Positions 22,789 to 34,488 of a DNA stretch of 64,000 bases are shown here, piece after piece. The first letter of the stretch is position 1. Every line of letters starts with the position of its first letter. The notes beneath the pieces were generated by a model, which was given only the letters and a program-made list of their open reading frames with translations, was not told the origin of the DNA and did not search any database. A program made the position numbers and the translations under genes. The stretch comes from Triangularia verruculosa (Eukaryota; Ascomycota; Sordariomycetes; Sordariales; Podosporaceae). The stretch is from the NCBI GenBank assembly GCA_033296885.1, contig MU863895.1:289402-353401 (forward strand), given 5' to 3'.

Positions 22789-24121
22789 TCAGATACTCCC
22801 CACATACGTCAATACCCACCCCGTCAACACCACCGCCAACCCCCAAACACCCGCATACACTCCCGCCCCAGTCCCATCAACCCCCTTGATCCCCAACGCC
22901 GTATCCAAATACGTCCCCACAGCCGTAGCCACCACCGCCACACCCGTCCTCACCACCGAAACCTTCGTCTTGTCCTTCCACCCCCACAAATTCCACTTGA
23001 TTGTCTCCCCCAAGCTCGCACTGGCCGGATCAAACCTCTCATTCTCCTCATCCTTCACCGTCCCCTCCGGAGCCGTAACAACAGGCGCAAAGATGAACCT
23101 CCTCGCAGCCAATCCCATCAACAACCCAAGCAACCCCGTAGCCAACCCCTTCTTCCCAGCAAAAATCCCAGCCGGCTCAACAGCAGGCTTGATAGTAGGA
23201 ATCCCCTCAAAATGCAACACAAACACATCCGAAAGGAACGTCCTCCCCGCCAAGAACAGCACAACACTGTAAACCAGCCCCGCCTGAAGACTGGTAAGCA
23301 CCTGAATAGACCTATCGGCAATAATCTCGCTGTTCGTCTTGTCATCCAACCGCCGCAGCAGGAGGAACGGCAAGGCAGCCGACACGACCTCCACACCGAG
23401 ATAAGCGCCAGCAGTCACCCAGCGAATATCATAAAACACAGAAACAAGAAACGTCTAACCTCCCCCCAAAATATGCGCGTCAGTTTTCCGTGGCTGTGCC
23501 CGAACCAAACGGGAAAATCCCCGATTGCGGAGAAGAAAACTTACCGCAGGACCATGCGACAGCAGCGCCAACGAAGCCAGATCATAACCGTCAAAGTCAC
23601 CGAGCCAGCCCAGGGCTAGCACAAGTCTGCCAGAAACCGTCAATGTTAGCCCCGAGTTTCTCTCTATCTCTTACTCTCTACCTGACCGAGCTGAATCCTC
23701 AGCCCTGCTTCAGCCTTATTTCAAAAGACCAGGGCAATCCAAGCTCATTCAAACTCATCCTCCTGAAAGAAGAAAACGAAATCATGATAAAAGTTACTCA
23801 CAGCTTCCACCCCAAAACAACACCCCCCTCGACGTTATCGGCTGGCACCCGAGCAATGCTCGCCCACTCCCCGGGCGAGAAGTAGCCAACCCCCAGCTTC
23901 CCAACCGTTGAAATCCCATAGCTCAGCGCGACCGCCAAAACAAACTGGGCAGGTCCGGGCAATGATGACGATGATGACGATGATCGGGCAAGCTTCTTTG
24001 GTGCTGCGAGTGCAGCGGCGGTGGTCGTGATGACGGCATCCTCGGCGCTTCCGGCTAGGTGGGCAACCGACGACTCAACGGCGGTGAGAGCCTCAGCCGC
24101 CGCCTCCTTGACCCGGGCCAT
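22789..24121 (-). CDS. Multipass membrane protein of unknown function
   Basis: Exons 24121-23802, 23626-23545 and 23454-22789 encode 355 residues; both introns join in phase. The start MARVKEAAAEAL has a good context (CCCAAATGGC); the frame is open a little upstream but has no ATG. After a cytosolic-looking N-terminus with a Ser run (SSSSSSS near 50) there are about six or seven hydrophobic segments: FVLAVALSYGISTVG, LLVLALGWLGDF, AGAYLGVEVVSAALPFLLL, LQAGLVYSVVLFLAG, GLLGLLMGLAA, VAVVATAVGTYL and VWGLAVVLTGWVLTYV. I do not recognise a named domain; it looks like a conserved fungal membrane protein. A + strand ORF over the same DNA is a codon-bias shadow. Confidence 0.8.
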
Positions 24122-25531
24122 TTGGGCGCGGTAGATTATTTCTGTAGTCAAAAAGATTTCTCTGCCCCGTAAAAAAAGAGGATGGTGTCCAGATTGCAGG
24201 AACGACTACGACCCCTCGATCGAGCGCCACTGAACTCGTGTTTGCGAAAACACGCGCGATCTCGTGTCGTAGCTGTATGTCAGATCCACCTAGTAATCCC
24301 TTCCCAAAAAAAGGATTATGTAATAAAACCCTCAGTCAACTCGCTGCGGTATGTAGTGTAGCCCCAAAAATCTTCCAACTAGCGCGATTTGTTAAAAGTG
24401 TCGGTGTCTGTTTTGTCGGTCATGCAACATCAAAAAGTTCAAGAAGAAAGCTTTTGGATTTGGCTCGTTCGGCAGGGGGTCGGCGGTTGGTAGGTCAAAA
24501 TGGAGCGCAACCTAGCTTGTGGATAACAGTGACGTCGACTGCCCACTTCCCTCTACCACACTACACCACGTTCTAGACAGAAAAGCTAGCACTGCAAGCT
24601 GTGAATATGCCATTGAAGATAGCTAGAGCGCTTCTCAAAACCTTGAAAGGAGAGTAAAATACCTTAGAACATAGTCTATAAACCTTTCAAAATGGTCAAC
24701 GGACCTTCAAAGGTAGTAAGTATACACCTTCTACTGTATCAAAAATGAAATTCTGAAATGTAGTACCAATTATTTTGTCCATGACATACCACACTAACCC
24801 CGCGTTTCTCTCCCCCTCCGTCACCAGCAGGCAGGCACACTCACAGGCAACTTGCCTGCTGTCCGTTTGTCAACAACAAACCGACCTATCTCCTTGCTGC
24901 CCAAAGCTCCCCATCTCCATCTTTCAAACGGAACAAAAACAAATGTTCAACACTCTTGTTTTTTACGATGCGCATGCTGAATACCACTAGTGTTCTTTGC
25001 GACTCTCTCCGATCAAGCTTTGAAGACCCCATCGGATCATTGACGCGGACATGTGAGCCCAGCAGCCACACCCAAGTCTATTTGTTGGTTGGTCCTCGTC
25101 CGACCAATCCTGCCTTCGACTTCATCCCCTCTTCATCTTTCGCTTCTTTCCTACATCTTCTCGTTATTGTTTTCATCATTTCACATTTCGCCTGACATGA
25201 AATTCATTAGAGCAAAATGCTCGTTTATTTTGTCTCTGAAAGACCGGCGCTGGCTAACCCGCTCGAGGAATCGCTCAACGCTCGCACACAGCCCTCACTT
25301 TAACCTCGTGAAGCTGGTCGGCTTCCTGACTCATGAGACATGAACAGGACGCGACGCTCTCCACTCTTCGGTGCTAAGGGCCGTTGGCGGAGCGACCTCA
25401 TTTACAATAGTTCAACAATATAGGTTACATAAGAAAACAGGATCCCTCGTCACGTCATAAAAGCCTGCCCGAGCATGGCCGTCGCGAGGATTTCCCGCTC
25501 GAAAAGAAAATCGAATAAGCCCGCCGCGAGC
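24122..25531. other. Intergenic spacer, 1.4 kb
   Basis: No supported gene. It lies between the 5' end of the membrane-protein gene and the 3' end of the zinc-finger gene. The small ORFs have no motifs. Confidence 0.5.
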
Positions 25532-27144
25532 TTATTCCTCCATCCGGCCAAATACGCCGTCGTCGTCCTCTTCGCTTCGGCCGCGGGAGCGCATGTCTTC
25601 GTCATCCTCATCCATGACACTTTCAGCTTCCTCCATCTTGACGTCCACCCGGCGGAGCTCTCCCCGGGTGAAACTCTCAGGGGCCCTGCTAGGGTAACTG
25701 TTCATAAAGCTGCTACCCAGCATGGCCTCCTCGAGAAACTTGGGGGGCAGGGGTGGCACTGGAGGTGCGTCGGCTGGAAGGTGGACTGTCCGCGAAGAGC
25801 CGTTGTGGTTGCCGAAACTGCAACCTAGCAGGGCAGCAGCAAGCTCACTGTCAGCCTGACCGGTAGCGTTTCTGCCGGACGAGGTTGGTCTTTGGTCCTG
25901 GCTGAGCTGTCGGAAGTGGCCAAACCCGAACCCGTTTGGAACGCTGCCAAGAGCTGAACTCCCAAAAGGCGCAGACTGATACGACCGGGCAATCCCACTG
26001 CCGTTGCTGTACCTCTTGCTGAAGTTCTTGTACGACGCATTCGAAGCGCTGACGGCGTCCAGCTGGGGCGGGGGAGTGGTATCGGCCGAGCTCCGGTCCT
26101 GCGGGCCCGAGAAGCCGCTCGCTGGGGGCGATGCCGAGCCCTGTTCGCTATTAAAGTCCCGGGCCGAATCTGGGGGCGTGGTGGCTGCCTCCTTGTTCAT
26201 GGCGACGAGCACCGAAGCAGCCTCGAGCAGCTGCACCTGCTGATGCTTCGATATCAAGAGCTTGGAAGTGTAGGACCATTCGGGGGTGTGCTCCCACCTG
26301 GGGACGGACAAAAGTCAACAAAAGTGTTCAAACAGCACAGCTGACAACCCACGGCCGGCATGGGATACCCCGCTCCGCACTCAGGGGCCACGTAGTGGGA
26401 GAGGGTAGGGAAAGGAAAATGGGCACAAACAAATGCTTGGTCAGGCAGCTGCTATGCTTGTATCCCTTCCCGCACTGCTCGCATCGAAGCTCTGGGCGAT
26501 TGCTCTTGCGTCCACCTTCCTTCACCAGGGGCTGTCCGTCGCTTGCTCTTCTAACGCGAGCTTTCTGGAAGGCCGCTTCGGCGTCATCCCCCGAGACCTC
26601 ATTGGGCTCGTCCTCAATCGCATTCTCCTGCAGATTGCTCATCTGTGCCCCGGCTAGGAACCTGCGGGTGGGCAGGCTTGCTGGCGGAGAAGGCAAGCTT
26701 CCAGCAACGCCGGACCGGGAGAGACCATTCTTGGACAGTGTATTTCGGCGGGCGGACGAGATGGGAAGGGGCATCGACCCGTCACCCGGTTCCGTGAAGG
26801 CGGCGGCTACGGCTGCAACGTTAGCGCCCGTGTTTGTCATGCTCTTGCGACGGGTAACGCGGTGGGTGCCGTTGAGCGTGGCCCCGATGATGGAGTGGGA
26901 GTGGTTTCGGGAGTGGGCTTGTCGGCTAAGGGTGAGACCCCCTGGAACCGACGTCGACGAGGTCATGGAAGGACGGTGGTTTAGAGGTCGAGAGGTTTGT
27001 TGAATTTCCTGGACGACAGAAAGAAGGTTGTGGTCAGCACATGTTCTGTCTGCTCTGCTCAACAAAGCCCTGCAGTTGGGTGGGAGCCGACGCCGCGCTA
27101 TGGCCGGTGGTGTGAGGCCTAGCTCTCACCTTGGAAGAGGCCAT
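25532..27144 (-). CDS. Single C2H2 zinc-finger protein
   Basis: Exons 27144-27130, 27008-26431 and 26297-25532 encode 452 residues. The first coding exon is only 15 nt (MASSK); it has a GTGAGA donor and joins in phase with the CCAG acceptor at 27009. If this exon is missed, the next ATG (26966) drops 19 residues. A C2H2 finger spans 181-201 (C181, C184, H197, H201: CEQCGKGYKHSSCLTKHLWE) and is interrupted by the second intron inside Leu198. It is followed by the conserved stretch HTPEWSYTSKLLISKHQQVQ. The remainder is disordered Ser/Pro-rich sequence with a Pro tract (PPVPPLPP) and an acidic C-terminus (DEDDEDMRSR). A single finger with a conserved C-terminal extension suggests a nuclear regulator, but DNA binding is not shown. 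The specific target is unknown. Confidence 0.85.
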
Positions 27145-28593
27145 TGCGAAAGCGGTGCAGTAATCCAACTGGCTGCACAGCTCTGGCAATCTGATGCTAT
27201 ATCCAAAGACACGGGATTACCAAAAAAGGTGAGTTGTGCTCAAAAACGCGTGCGCTGACGGTGAGTCGTTATGCAAATGTGTAGTGGAGGTATCGGCAAG
27301 GGGAGACGTTCGCGAAAAGGTGTTGGTGGTTATGTTCCAGTGTTTGGGACGGCCAGTCGAGATTCCAAGCGCGGGGAGCAATAATAATTTCGGGCGTAGC
27401 AGCTTGAGAGAGTGCTAGGGTATGGCTGGTCAGGGGGGGTGTGGATGACTCTTCTGCCAATCTCGATTCTCTGTCGTGATATGAGAGACCAAAATGAGGG
27501 ATCGTCGGGACAAGATAGTTATTTCCAGATGTTCGTCAGAGCAATTGAAAACGTGGAGGGAAAAAAATAATAATAATAAAAGAGGATGATGCGAGCAGGT
27601 AACCTGAGTGGCTGTGCCTGCCGTAGGTCACGGCGCAGACTGAACAAAAGAATGGGCCAGGAGGGATGGATTGTACGCTAAAGTTGACGATTGCTGGGGT
27701 GGAGGAGGCGGGGCGCGTGGCATGCGACGGAACCTGGAAACAAGGCAAATGGGAAATCGGATGTTGAATAAGTCAATCGCTGACCCGCCAAAAAAAGGGA
27801 GCAGAAAAATAATAATTTGTAAAAAGGGGGACGTTTTGTTCACAAAGACAGACAGTCCGCCGCTGCGTGTTTGGCTCCCTACAGAAGCTGCCAGACTACC
27901 TAACACTGCCAGGCCTGCACTGGGGGCTGCACTGTGTTGAAACTGACAGCCCTCAGCACTGGCAACGCATGCATAAGAAATTCATCCAACCTGCCTGGCC
28001 TTGGACAGCAGTGGAAGGGGTGAGAATGGCAGCCAACCCAAGGAGGTCGGGGCCTGGGGGTACGATCGGGGTACGTGGCCCACAAAGACTCCGGCCTGCT
28101 CTTGTTTGTACCGCCCCTGAACTCTCTCCCTGAGTCTCTCAGCGCCTCTTCTTCGTGCCTTGCCGAATGCATCCGCGCGTGTTTGGGAGGGCAGTCTCAA
28201 GTGGTTGGAAATGGCCGCACTAGACTGCACATAACGATGCACTGTAGGAAAGCCGGTGCGGGTGACCATGGACAGTGGTGGGCCAATATTGCCTCTCCTG
28301 TCCCGCTGTCCCTCCGTCCCTGCGTGCAACAGCTCGAGCTGCAGGCTGGGAGGCTAGCTGATGGGGATAGGTGTGAAGCCGATATTGGAATTGGCTCGGC
28401 ATATCTGGATATCTGTCTCCTTCTGCTTTCTACACTCTGGATATAGAAACGTCCAGTGATGCGCATGGAGGGTCTCCCGGATCGAGATAAGCTTTTGGCT
28501 CTGGGCTACCTATCGGAACAAGAAAATCACTGTTGATCTGGACATGCCATGGCCGAACATGGCTCAGATCGCCGCCTCTTCTCAACATTTCAA

Positions 28594-28598
<5 letters not shown>

Positions 28599-28630
<32 letters not shown>
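28599..28630. repeat. (CT)16 microsatellite
   Basis: Sixteen uninterrupted CT units. It gives the false Arg-Glu repeat ORFs on the - strand. Confidence 0.95.
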
Positions 28631-28633
<3 letters not shown>

Positions 28634-29835
28634 CAAGGCGCGGCCTCGGTGTAGAAACCGCCGTGTGACCCCGTCTGAATGGAACTTGAATGCCTTGCTT
28701 GGACAAAGCGGTGGCAGCTGTCGCCGTGTCACGAGTTCCCGGGCCATGGCTAAGAAAGCTCCGTCTCCACAATGACTCAATGGGTCATCAATGGGCCAAA
28801 TGTCTTTTCTCTCAGTTCATTGACCGAATTGCACAATTCCTTCGGTGATTTTCGTAAGCGATGCCAGTTGAAGCTTGCCACAGCGGCGCTCACCCAAATA
28901 AAAAAAATACATAGGTCACAAGAGATGTGTGTGATAGCTTTTGACCTAGGAACTGGAACGCAAGCTTGATGATACCCGCATGTCGCTACACTTATGTACC
29001 CCGCCTGTCGTGTTCCCCATCCGGGATCGCCATCTTTCCTAGCTTGAAAAGCCATTTGCTGGGAAGAGGGGCTGGATCTGGATGGGGTCATGAGGTGTTG
29101 GTGGAGCCGAGCTACTCCTCATGCAGCTCCCGACAGCGAATCCATCAGCGCAAAATTAGAGGAATTTGAATAAAATAAGCTGGAATAGTCTCATAATTCA
29201 ACAGAGTAGAGACAGTTTGAAAAGAGATGAGTCTCTCCCAACTCTGAAGATTGTCCTCATTGAATTTAGACAGTTCCTCAGCTCAGACGCTGTCTATCAA
29301 GCATTCAGACACCTTGAACAGCGGATAGTGAGAACCATGAGACATAAGAACTCCGGCTTCTACAACGTTCTCCAAGACGTAAGCACAAACCGCCAATGTG
29401 TCATCGTGGAATTTTCTCCCGACCGCAGTAAAACTTTTTTTCTTTTACAATTGTCTCTTTGTCCTTGTTCAACTTGTCTTATCAGCGGTGCCAACTTCCA
29501 GACTAGCAAAGATCCACATTTCCACCCTTGGAGCTAGGTGAGCGGCCGCACTGTGCATCGGGGCTGTCATCGGCGCTAACCACACACCCTCCCTGCACAA
29601 GCCAAAGCCTCCGCTTTTAACGCCCTCGGGCGGTTCATGCAGCGCGCCAACTTCACCCGCAAGGAACTAGGTGGCTCAGGAACTGACATCCTTGCATTGG
29701 CGACCTTGTGGGAGAGCCACTCACTTGTTGCTTCTTGATGGTCACTATATCGAGCATAAGGCAGGGACTTTTCAGTCTAAAGACACCAATTGACACTCAA
29801 AAACAGAGACATATATCAGCCCACCCTCTCTACAA

Positions 29836-30144
29836 ATGCGGAGTATCTTCAACAGCAACAAGGCGAGCTTGGGTCCCGTCCTTTCAGCAATCCGCGAATC
29901 CACTCCGGACACAACATCGACCGCTCGGCCAATCACCTTGGAGCACGCAACCCTCTCCTTCACCCGATTCGGTTCCTTCTTTGGCAGGGCTCGAGTCGTC
30001 GTCGTCGTCAAGGAGCGTCCCACAGTGCCGGAAAATAGGTACATACCGGCCAATCGTCGAGATCACCGGGTCGTTGATCAAGGGGAGACAAGACGGGCCA
30101 GACTGGGCCGTCGTGCGTGCCTAGCTTTCCATACTTTTTCTTGA
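29836..30144 (+). CDS. Possible orphan small protein
   Basis: An ATG-started ORF of 102 residues begins MRSIFNSNKASLGPVLSAIR and contains the hydrophobic run RARVVVVVKERP. An overlapping frame from about 30040 to 30121 (RPIVEITGSLIKGRQ) also looks coding, so the model may be frameshifted or spliced. No family is recognised. It may be a degraded gene together with fragments at 29.2-29.7 kb. Confidence 0.2.
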   Translation: MRSIFNSNKASLGPVLSAIRESTPDTTSTARPITLEHATLSFTRFGSFFGRARVVVVVKERPTVPENRYIPANRRDHRVVDQGETRRARLGRRACLAFHTFS

Positions 30145-32502
30145 AGACTAGCTCCTTTACCTAACACCAAAGTCCCCACTATCTACGCCGCCTCACCAAA
30201 GCAGTTGGACGGCATCACTACTACCTCGCTCTTAGACGACGCCAGATGTGAGACCAACCACCGACTTTTGCTTTGCTGACAAGTCGAATTTCCGAAGAAA
30301 AGAAAATATTTTTCTGCGGCGGCACGGAGCCAGAACCGAGAGATCTTCTTTGGCAGACCGGCAAGCCACACAACGTGGCTCGAGATCTTGATGTTCGATC
30401 GTCCGCTTGCCCTTGTCATCGGGCTCTTTCAGGCACATATTGACGGCATATATCTTGGTCCACAGCATAGAATACCACGTCGGATTTGTGATGTGTCTTC
30501 TTTGTTTGCTAATATGACCAGGGCGGAACAGGGTACTGGTTCAACAGGAGGAGTTGCCGTTGTGTTTCAAAGACGAGGCCAGACAAGGGCACTCGCCGCA
30601 GAAAAACAAGGGCAATCACAACAAACCCTAACCTGGTCGAGATACACACGTCTGGCAACAAATTCTATACTACGGTATCACAGAGCGCATTTAAGCATGA
30701 AGACCCGATGTGTACCACCACGTATGATTGACGGAGGACACACAACCCATACCTATACACTTCTAGAATCCGAATATCCTAAACAAAAATCCTGCTGAGG
30801 TAAGAAAGCACATTTGTTGTCCTTTTACCCAGTTGCCTATTCATGTAGACCACTCTGCGTGCATGATGCAGTCCTCGTGCCTGGCCCTCTCACTCACACC
30901 CACTTGTCTCTCAAAAAATCTCAAAAAAAGTGTGCAGTGCCATGGAAGGCCAGGGAAGCATATGACGTTTGTGAAAAGCGGCCACCTGACCTTCTCTTTT
31001 TCAACACAACCACGACAGTGTACGCAACCTTCTCTTTTTGGAGGTAAGACAAAACATTTTGGCACTGTATATACACACTATGGTACAAAAAGAAATGGAT
31101 CAACTAGGAACGGACCTCCCGTTCTCTTTTTTAACCGAGACTCCCGGATTTTCAAACGGTTTTGCCCATCAAAAACCCGCAACGGCACCTAAGCAAGGAT
31201 TCCTTTTCTTGCTGAGCGATGAGATCGACCGGCTCCGGAAAAGGACGATCGATCGGTCGGCTCGGGTGTTTTTTTTCTGGGGGGATCTGAGAAGCGAGGA
31301 GTGAATATCATTTGTGGGGATAAGTTGGAAATAGCAACACTTGATGACATAAGGTATGCACGGCGGGACAACAAGACCTACAAAACCAGATGCCTCGACT
31401 ATGTCTGTATATCATGTAGCAGTCTCTCAATTTGTTGTCCAAGATGTGTATGACACGTAAACAACAACCACAGGCCAGCATTCCTGTGAGGCATGATGTC
31501 GCCATTGAGCAGGTAGCCAGCTGTAAGTCAGCCATGTAAACACAAGTCCAACGCATACTTCAGGGCTGACCGTCCGTCCCATCCGTACCTGACTACCTAA
31601 CCATGCATACTGTCATGCGACGGAACAGGCCATCATGTTTCTGGAAAATTACCGATACCGTGGTTGGGAATGAGACTCGACGGACTGTTTTTTGCTTTCG
31701 GCGATTCCGTTCGGGGTATGTCCCTTGCATTAGGAGATCGGAAAGTCTCTCGTCGTCTTCATGACGTTTCCTAAAATAAGACGATGATGTGGAAAACGGA
31801 GAACAAAACAAAAAGCATTTGCCACATCTCGAAACCCGGTGAACGGAGAAGCTGTGGTTGATGACTGATATGTGGCTTGAATAATAGGTAGGAAAATGGA
31901 ATTATTGAAACACTGCCCCTCAGCATCACGAAACGGCCTTCTCCGACCTTCCTAGAAGGCGGATGCGCCACGGACAACAAAAGTTGGTGCGAGTGAAACT
32001 GGAATTCTTTACTCCATTCGGTTCAGTATGAGCGTTTTTGGACAAGATCTATCCGTCTTCGGCAGGCATTTCGTCGTCTCCAGCCTTGTGAACATCACGA
32101 CCCTCAAGATTTGCCTCAGCCACGCATAACCAAACTCAGATCTCACAATTCCCTTCCCAAAGTCATGTGCTCCTTCAAAAATAAAAATGTGGCGTCAAGC
32201 AAGAAGCAGGAAAACGAGTGATGTGCTGCTTCCAAGAAGTGGGATGTCATGCTTGGCGGTTGGATTTCATGAGCGAATCTATGAGGTGACTTGCGATAAG
32301 GATTGTTGTGAAAGTGAGGGGTGTAACTGATAAGGGAAACTACACCTGAGAAGCTCACCTTACTCTTTGTTGGCCCCTTTTTCTAGCTTGAAAGTGATTG
32401 AAAGTTTTGACTCTTGCATCCTAAAACCTAATGCATCAATTGACCCCAAATATTCCCAAGTTTTAGTTGTTAATCATTGTTGAATTGGGTCTGCAAGACA
32501 CT

Positions 32503-33068
32503 ATGTCCGACGACGTATTCCGCCGTGTCGGCCGTGGTGGGGCCGGCAACTTCTACAGCAAGAAGGATGTAGAAGACGTCCAAAAGGCTGTTGATGCTTC
32601 TGCTGTAAGCAATCACTTCCTTTTCCCACACTTAACTCAACTAACATCACCAAAAAGGACCTCGAAGCCCAAGCCGACCTCACCAAAACCGCCACTGCTC
32701 TCCAGCAACAACCCGCCCCTGTCCCGTACTCTCGCGGCGGCAGAGGAGGAGCAGGCAACTTCTACGACGCAGCAGACACCGCTGCCTCGGTCAAACAGCA
32801 GTCTGAAGACGCTGAACGCACCAAAAAGGCCGTCGCAGCCAGCATAGCAGCCCGCCACAAGGCCGGCGCTGCTGCCGGTGGGACTGGCCGTGGTGGGGCA
32901 GGTAATTACGGAGCGGCTGCCATCCCAGGGGCAGACCTACCGACGCCGGAAGATGAGCAGCAGAGGAAGGTCGTAGAGGAGGAGATGGAGTTGAAGGTCC
33001 TGAAAGAGGTCGAGAAGCAGTTGGGCAAACCGCCGGGGGCGTATCATAGACCTGGGCCGGAGGAGTAA
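32503..33068 (+). CDS. DUF3602 fungal protein with GRGGAGN repeats
   Basis: Exons 32503-32604 and 32658-33068 (53-nt intron, CTAAC branch) encode 170 residues. Three copies of the family signature are present: VGRGGAGNFYS at 9-18, GGRGGAGNFYD at 61-71 and GRGGAGNYG at 111-119. A charged C-terminal helix (EEEMELKVLKEVEKQLGKP) follows. The family (Pfam DUF3602, PF12223) is widespread in fungi without an established biochemical role. The short Gly/Arg motifs suggest a flexible, possibly phosphorylated or nucleic-acid-contacting protein, but that is inference. It is followed on the same strand by PAM18 after 313 nt. Confidence 0.9.
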
Positions 33069-33381
33069 ATGATGTTGATAGTGAAAGTTTCATACTTTAG
33101 TATGTTGTATGTCAATGGGATAAAATGCCAAGAGCCCCTCCACAGCCCCCGATTAGTGCAATATTTCATGGATTTACCGTAAGGCTGTAACAAATCCGGC
33201 CAGTCATCGGCCGGTAAGCGGGCGGCAAATCCCGACGTCTGCGACTTTCCGCACCCTGGCAAAAAAGTTGATTCCATTGCTTGCCATCATCATCGTCACC
33301 GTCTGCGAAGCACCACCCGACGGACACCACCACAACCCGCGATACCACACCACCTATCGCATTCCAACCGCTACGAAGTAC

Positions 33382-33850
33382 ATGTCTACAGCCCCAGCGC
33401 AATCATCGCAACCCACCACTTCCCCTCCTTCCTCCCAGCAACAACAAACCCGCAAACCCGAATCCAAAATGTCCGCAGTAGCCATCGGCGCCGGAATAGC
33501 AGTCGCTGCCTTCCTCGTCCGTCTCCCCCTCCCCCCTCCCCGCATTCTCCCCATATCCTCGCTAACACTCCATCCAGGGCAGGGCGGGCCTCGTAGCCTG
33601 GCGTCGCTCCCGCGGCGGCGTCGGCGCCCTCGGCAAGGCCTTCTACAAGGGCGGCTTCGAGCCCAAGATGAACAAGCGCGAGGCGTCGCTCATTCTGTCG
33701 CTGCAGGAGAGCTCGATCACAAAGGACAAGATTAGGAAGGCGCACAGGACGCTGATGCTGCTGAACCATCCTGATCGTGGGGGGTCGCCGTATTTGGCGA
33801 CCAAAGTGAATGAGGCGAAGGAGTTTTTGGAGAAGACTACTTCTTCGTGA
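33382..33850 (+). CDS. PAM18: Mitochondrial import motor J-protein Pam18/Tim14
   Basis: Exons 33382-33516 and 33578-33850 encode 135 residues. Pam18 is the inner-membrane J-protein that stimulates ATP hydrolysis by mtHsp70 at the TIM23 channel. The Ser/Gln-rich N-terminus (1-30) would face the intermembrane space. One membrane segment (about 31-52, AVAIGAGIAVAAFLGRAGLVA) is split by the intron. The matrix J-domain (about 75-135) contains REASLILSL, the essential HPD tripeptide at 109-111 (LLNHPDRGGSPYLATKVNEAKE) and the family's short J-domain ending. The donor is GTCCGT and the branch CTAAC. A second in-frame ATG (KMSAVAIG, residue 30) could give a form without the N-terminal tail. The 313-nt gap to the preceding gene holds only its 3' flank and this promoter. 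Confidence 0.95.
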
Positions 33851-34382
33851 TTGAATAGGGGTTGGCATGAGGAAAAGGAGAGGGTTGGACTTGTACAAAA
33901 AAAGATGGGATTGCGTTTTTAGAGGGGTGCATAAGATGGGCTGTGCATCATAGCATTGGCGTTAATGGGAATGTCTTTTGGTTTCTCTGGATGTGTGTAT
34001 GGATGGGAGGGTGGATGAATAGGCAAGCAAGCGATGGTGCTGGCTGGTCTGGCTGGATGGTCATGATCTACCTGGGTGGGAAAGGGAAGAAAGGGGGGAG
34101 GTGTGTGTTGTACGAGGAGAGGGGATTGTATTTTTACTGGTTATGAAGGCTGGCAAGAGGTCATGCTTTTTGACCGAGGAACTCTCCTCTAATTTACCAA
34201 ACAAATTTCGAAAATGCCAAAACCTGAAGGAATCAACATCTGGGTATATCTTCTTGAAAAGGCGAATCCAAAGTTCTTACGCGGTGCCACTTACAAAAGC
34301 TGCGAGATGCTCTGCTTTGTAAAACTCACCGGGCTGGCAATACCTTCATGGAATTAAATTCCACCAGAAAGCCCATCCACAA
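33851..34382. other. Spacer between PAM18 and tRNA-Phe
   Basis: 3' flank of PAM18; no gene seen. The first ~250 bases are G/T-rich on the + strand. Confidence 0.5.
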
Positions 34383-34472
34383 GCGGGTTTAGCTCAGTTG
34401 GGAGAGCGTCAGACTGAAGTCCACTTCAATCATTACATCTGAAGGTCATGTGTTCGATCCACATAAACCGCA
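34383..34472 (+). tRNA. tRNA-Phe (GAA) with a 17-nt intron
   Basis: The mature tRNA is 34383-34419 joined to 34437-34472 (73 nt, CCA not encoded). The D-arm is GCTC/GAGC, the anticodon stem TCAGA/TCTGA is perfect, anticodon GAA is at 34416-34418, and the T-arm ATGTG/CACAT encloses TTCGATC. The intron lies one base 3' of the anticodon, the canonical eukaryotic position; its ACTTCA (34423-34428) is complementary to TGAAGT across the anticodon, giving the expected precursor helix. The acceptor stem has one G-A mismatch at the fifth pair (34387/34467). Confidence 0.96.
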
Positions 34473-34481
34473 CTTGATATA

Positions 34482-34488
34482 TTTTTTT
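34482..34488 (+). terminator. RNA polymerase III terminator of tRNA-Phe
   Basis: Seven T residues begin ten bases after the discriminator base of the tRNA gene, as expected for Pol III termination. Confidence 0.85.

Larger units (their letters stand above)
27145..32502. other. Gene-poor spacer, 5.3 kb, with coding-like fragments
   Basis: No complete gene is supported. It contains a (CT)16 microsatellite and coding-like pieces between 29166 and 30144 that I could not join into one frame. The rest is short overlapping ORFs. The last ~400 bases are the promoter of the DUF3602 gene. Confidence 0.5.

Noticed and set aside
22750..23619. 289-codon + strand ORF rich in His, Pro and Arg
   Set aside because: It is antisense to the exons of the membrane protein gene and crosses its intron; the - strand model has hydrophobic segments and phased splice sites.
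28590..28780. ORFs with Arg-Glu repeats
   Set aside because: Translations of the (CT)16 microsatellite.
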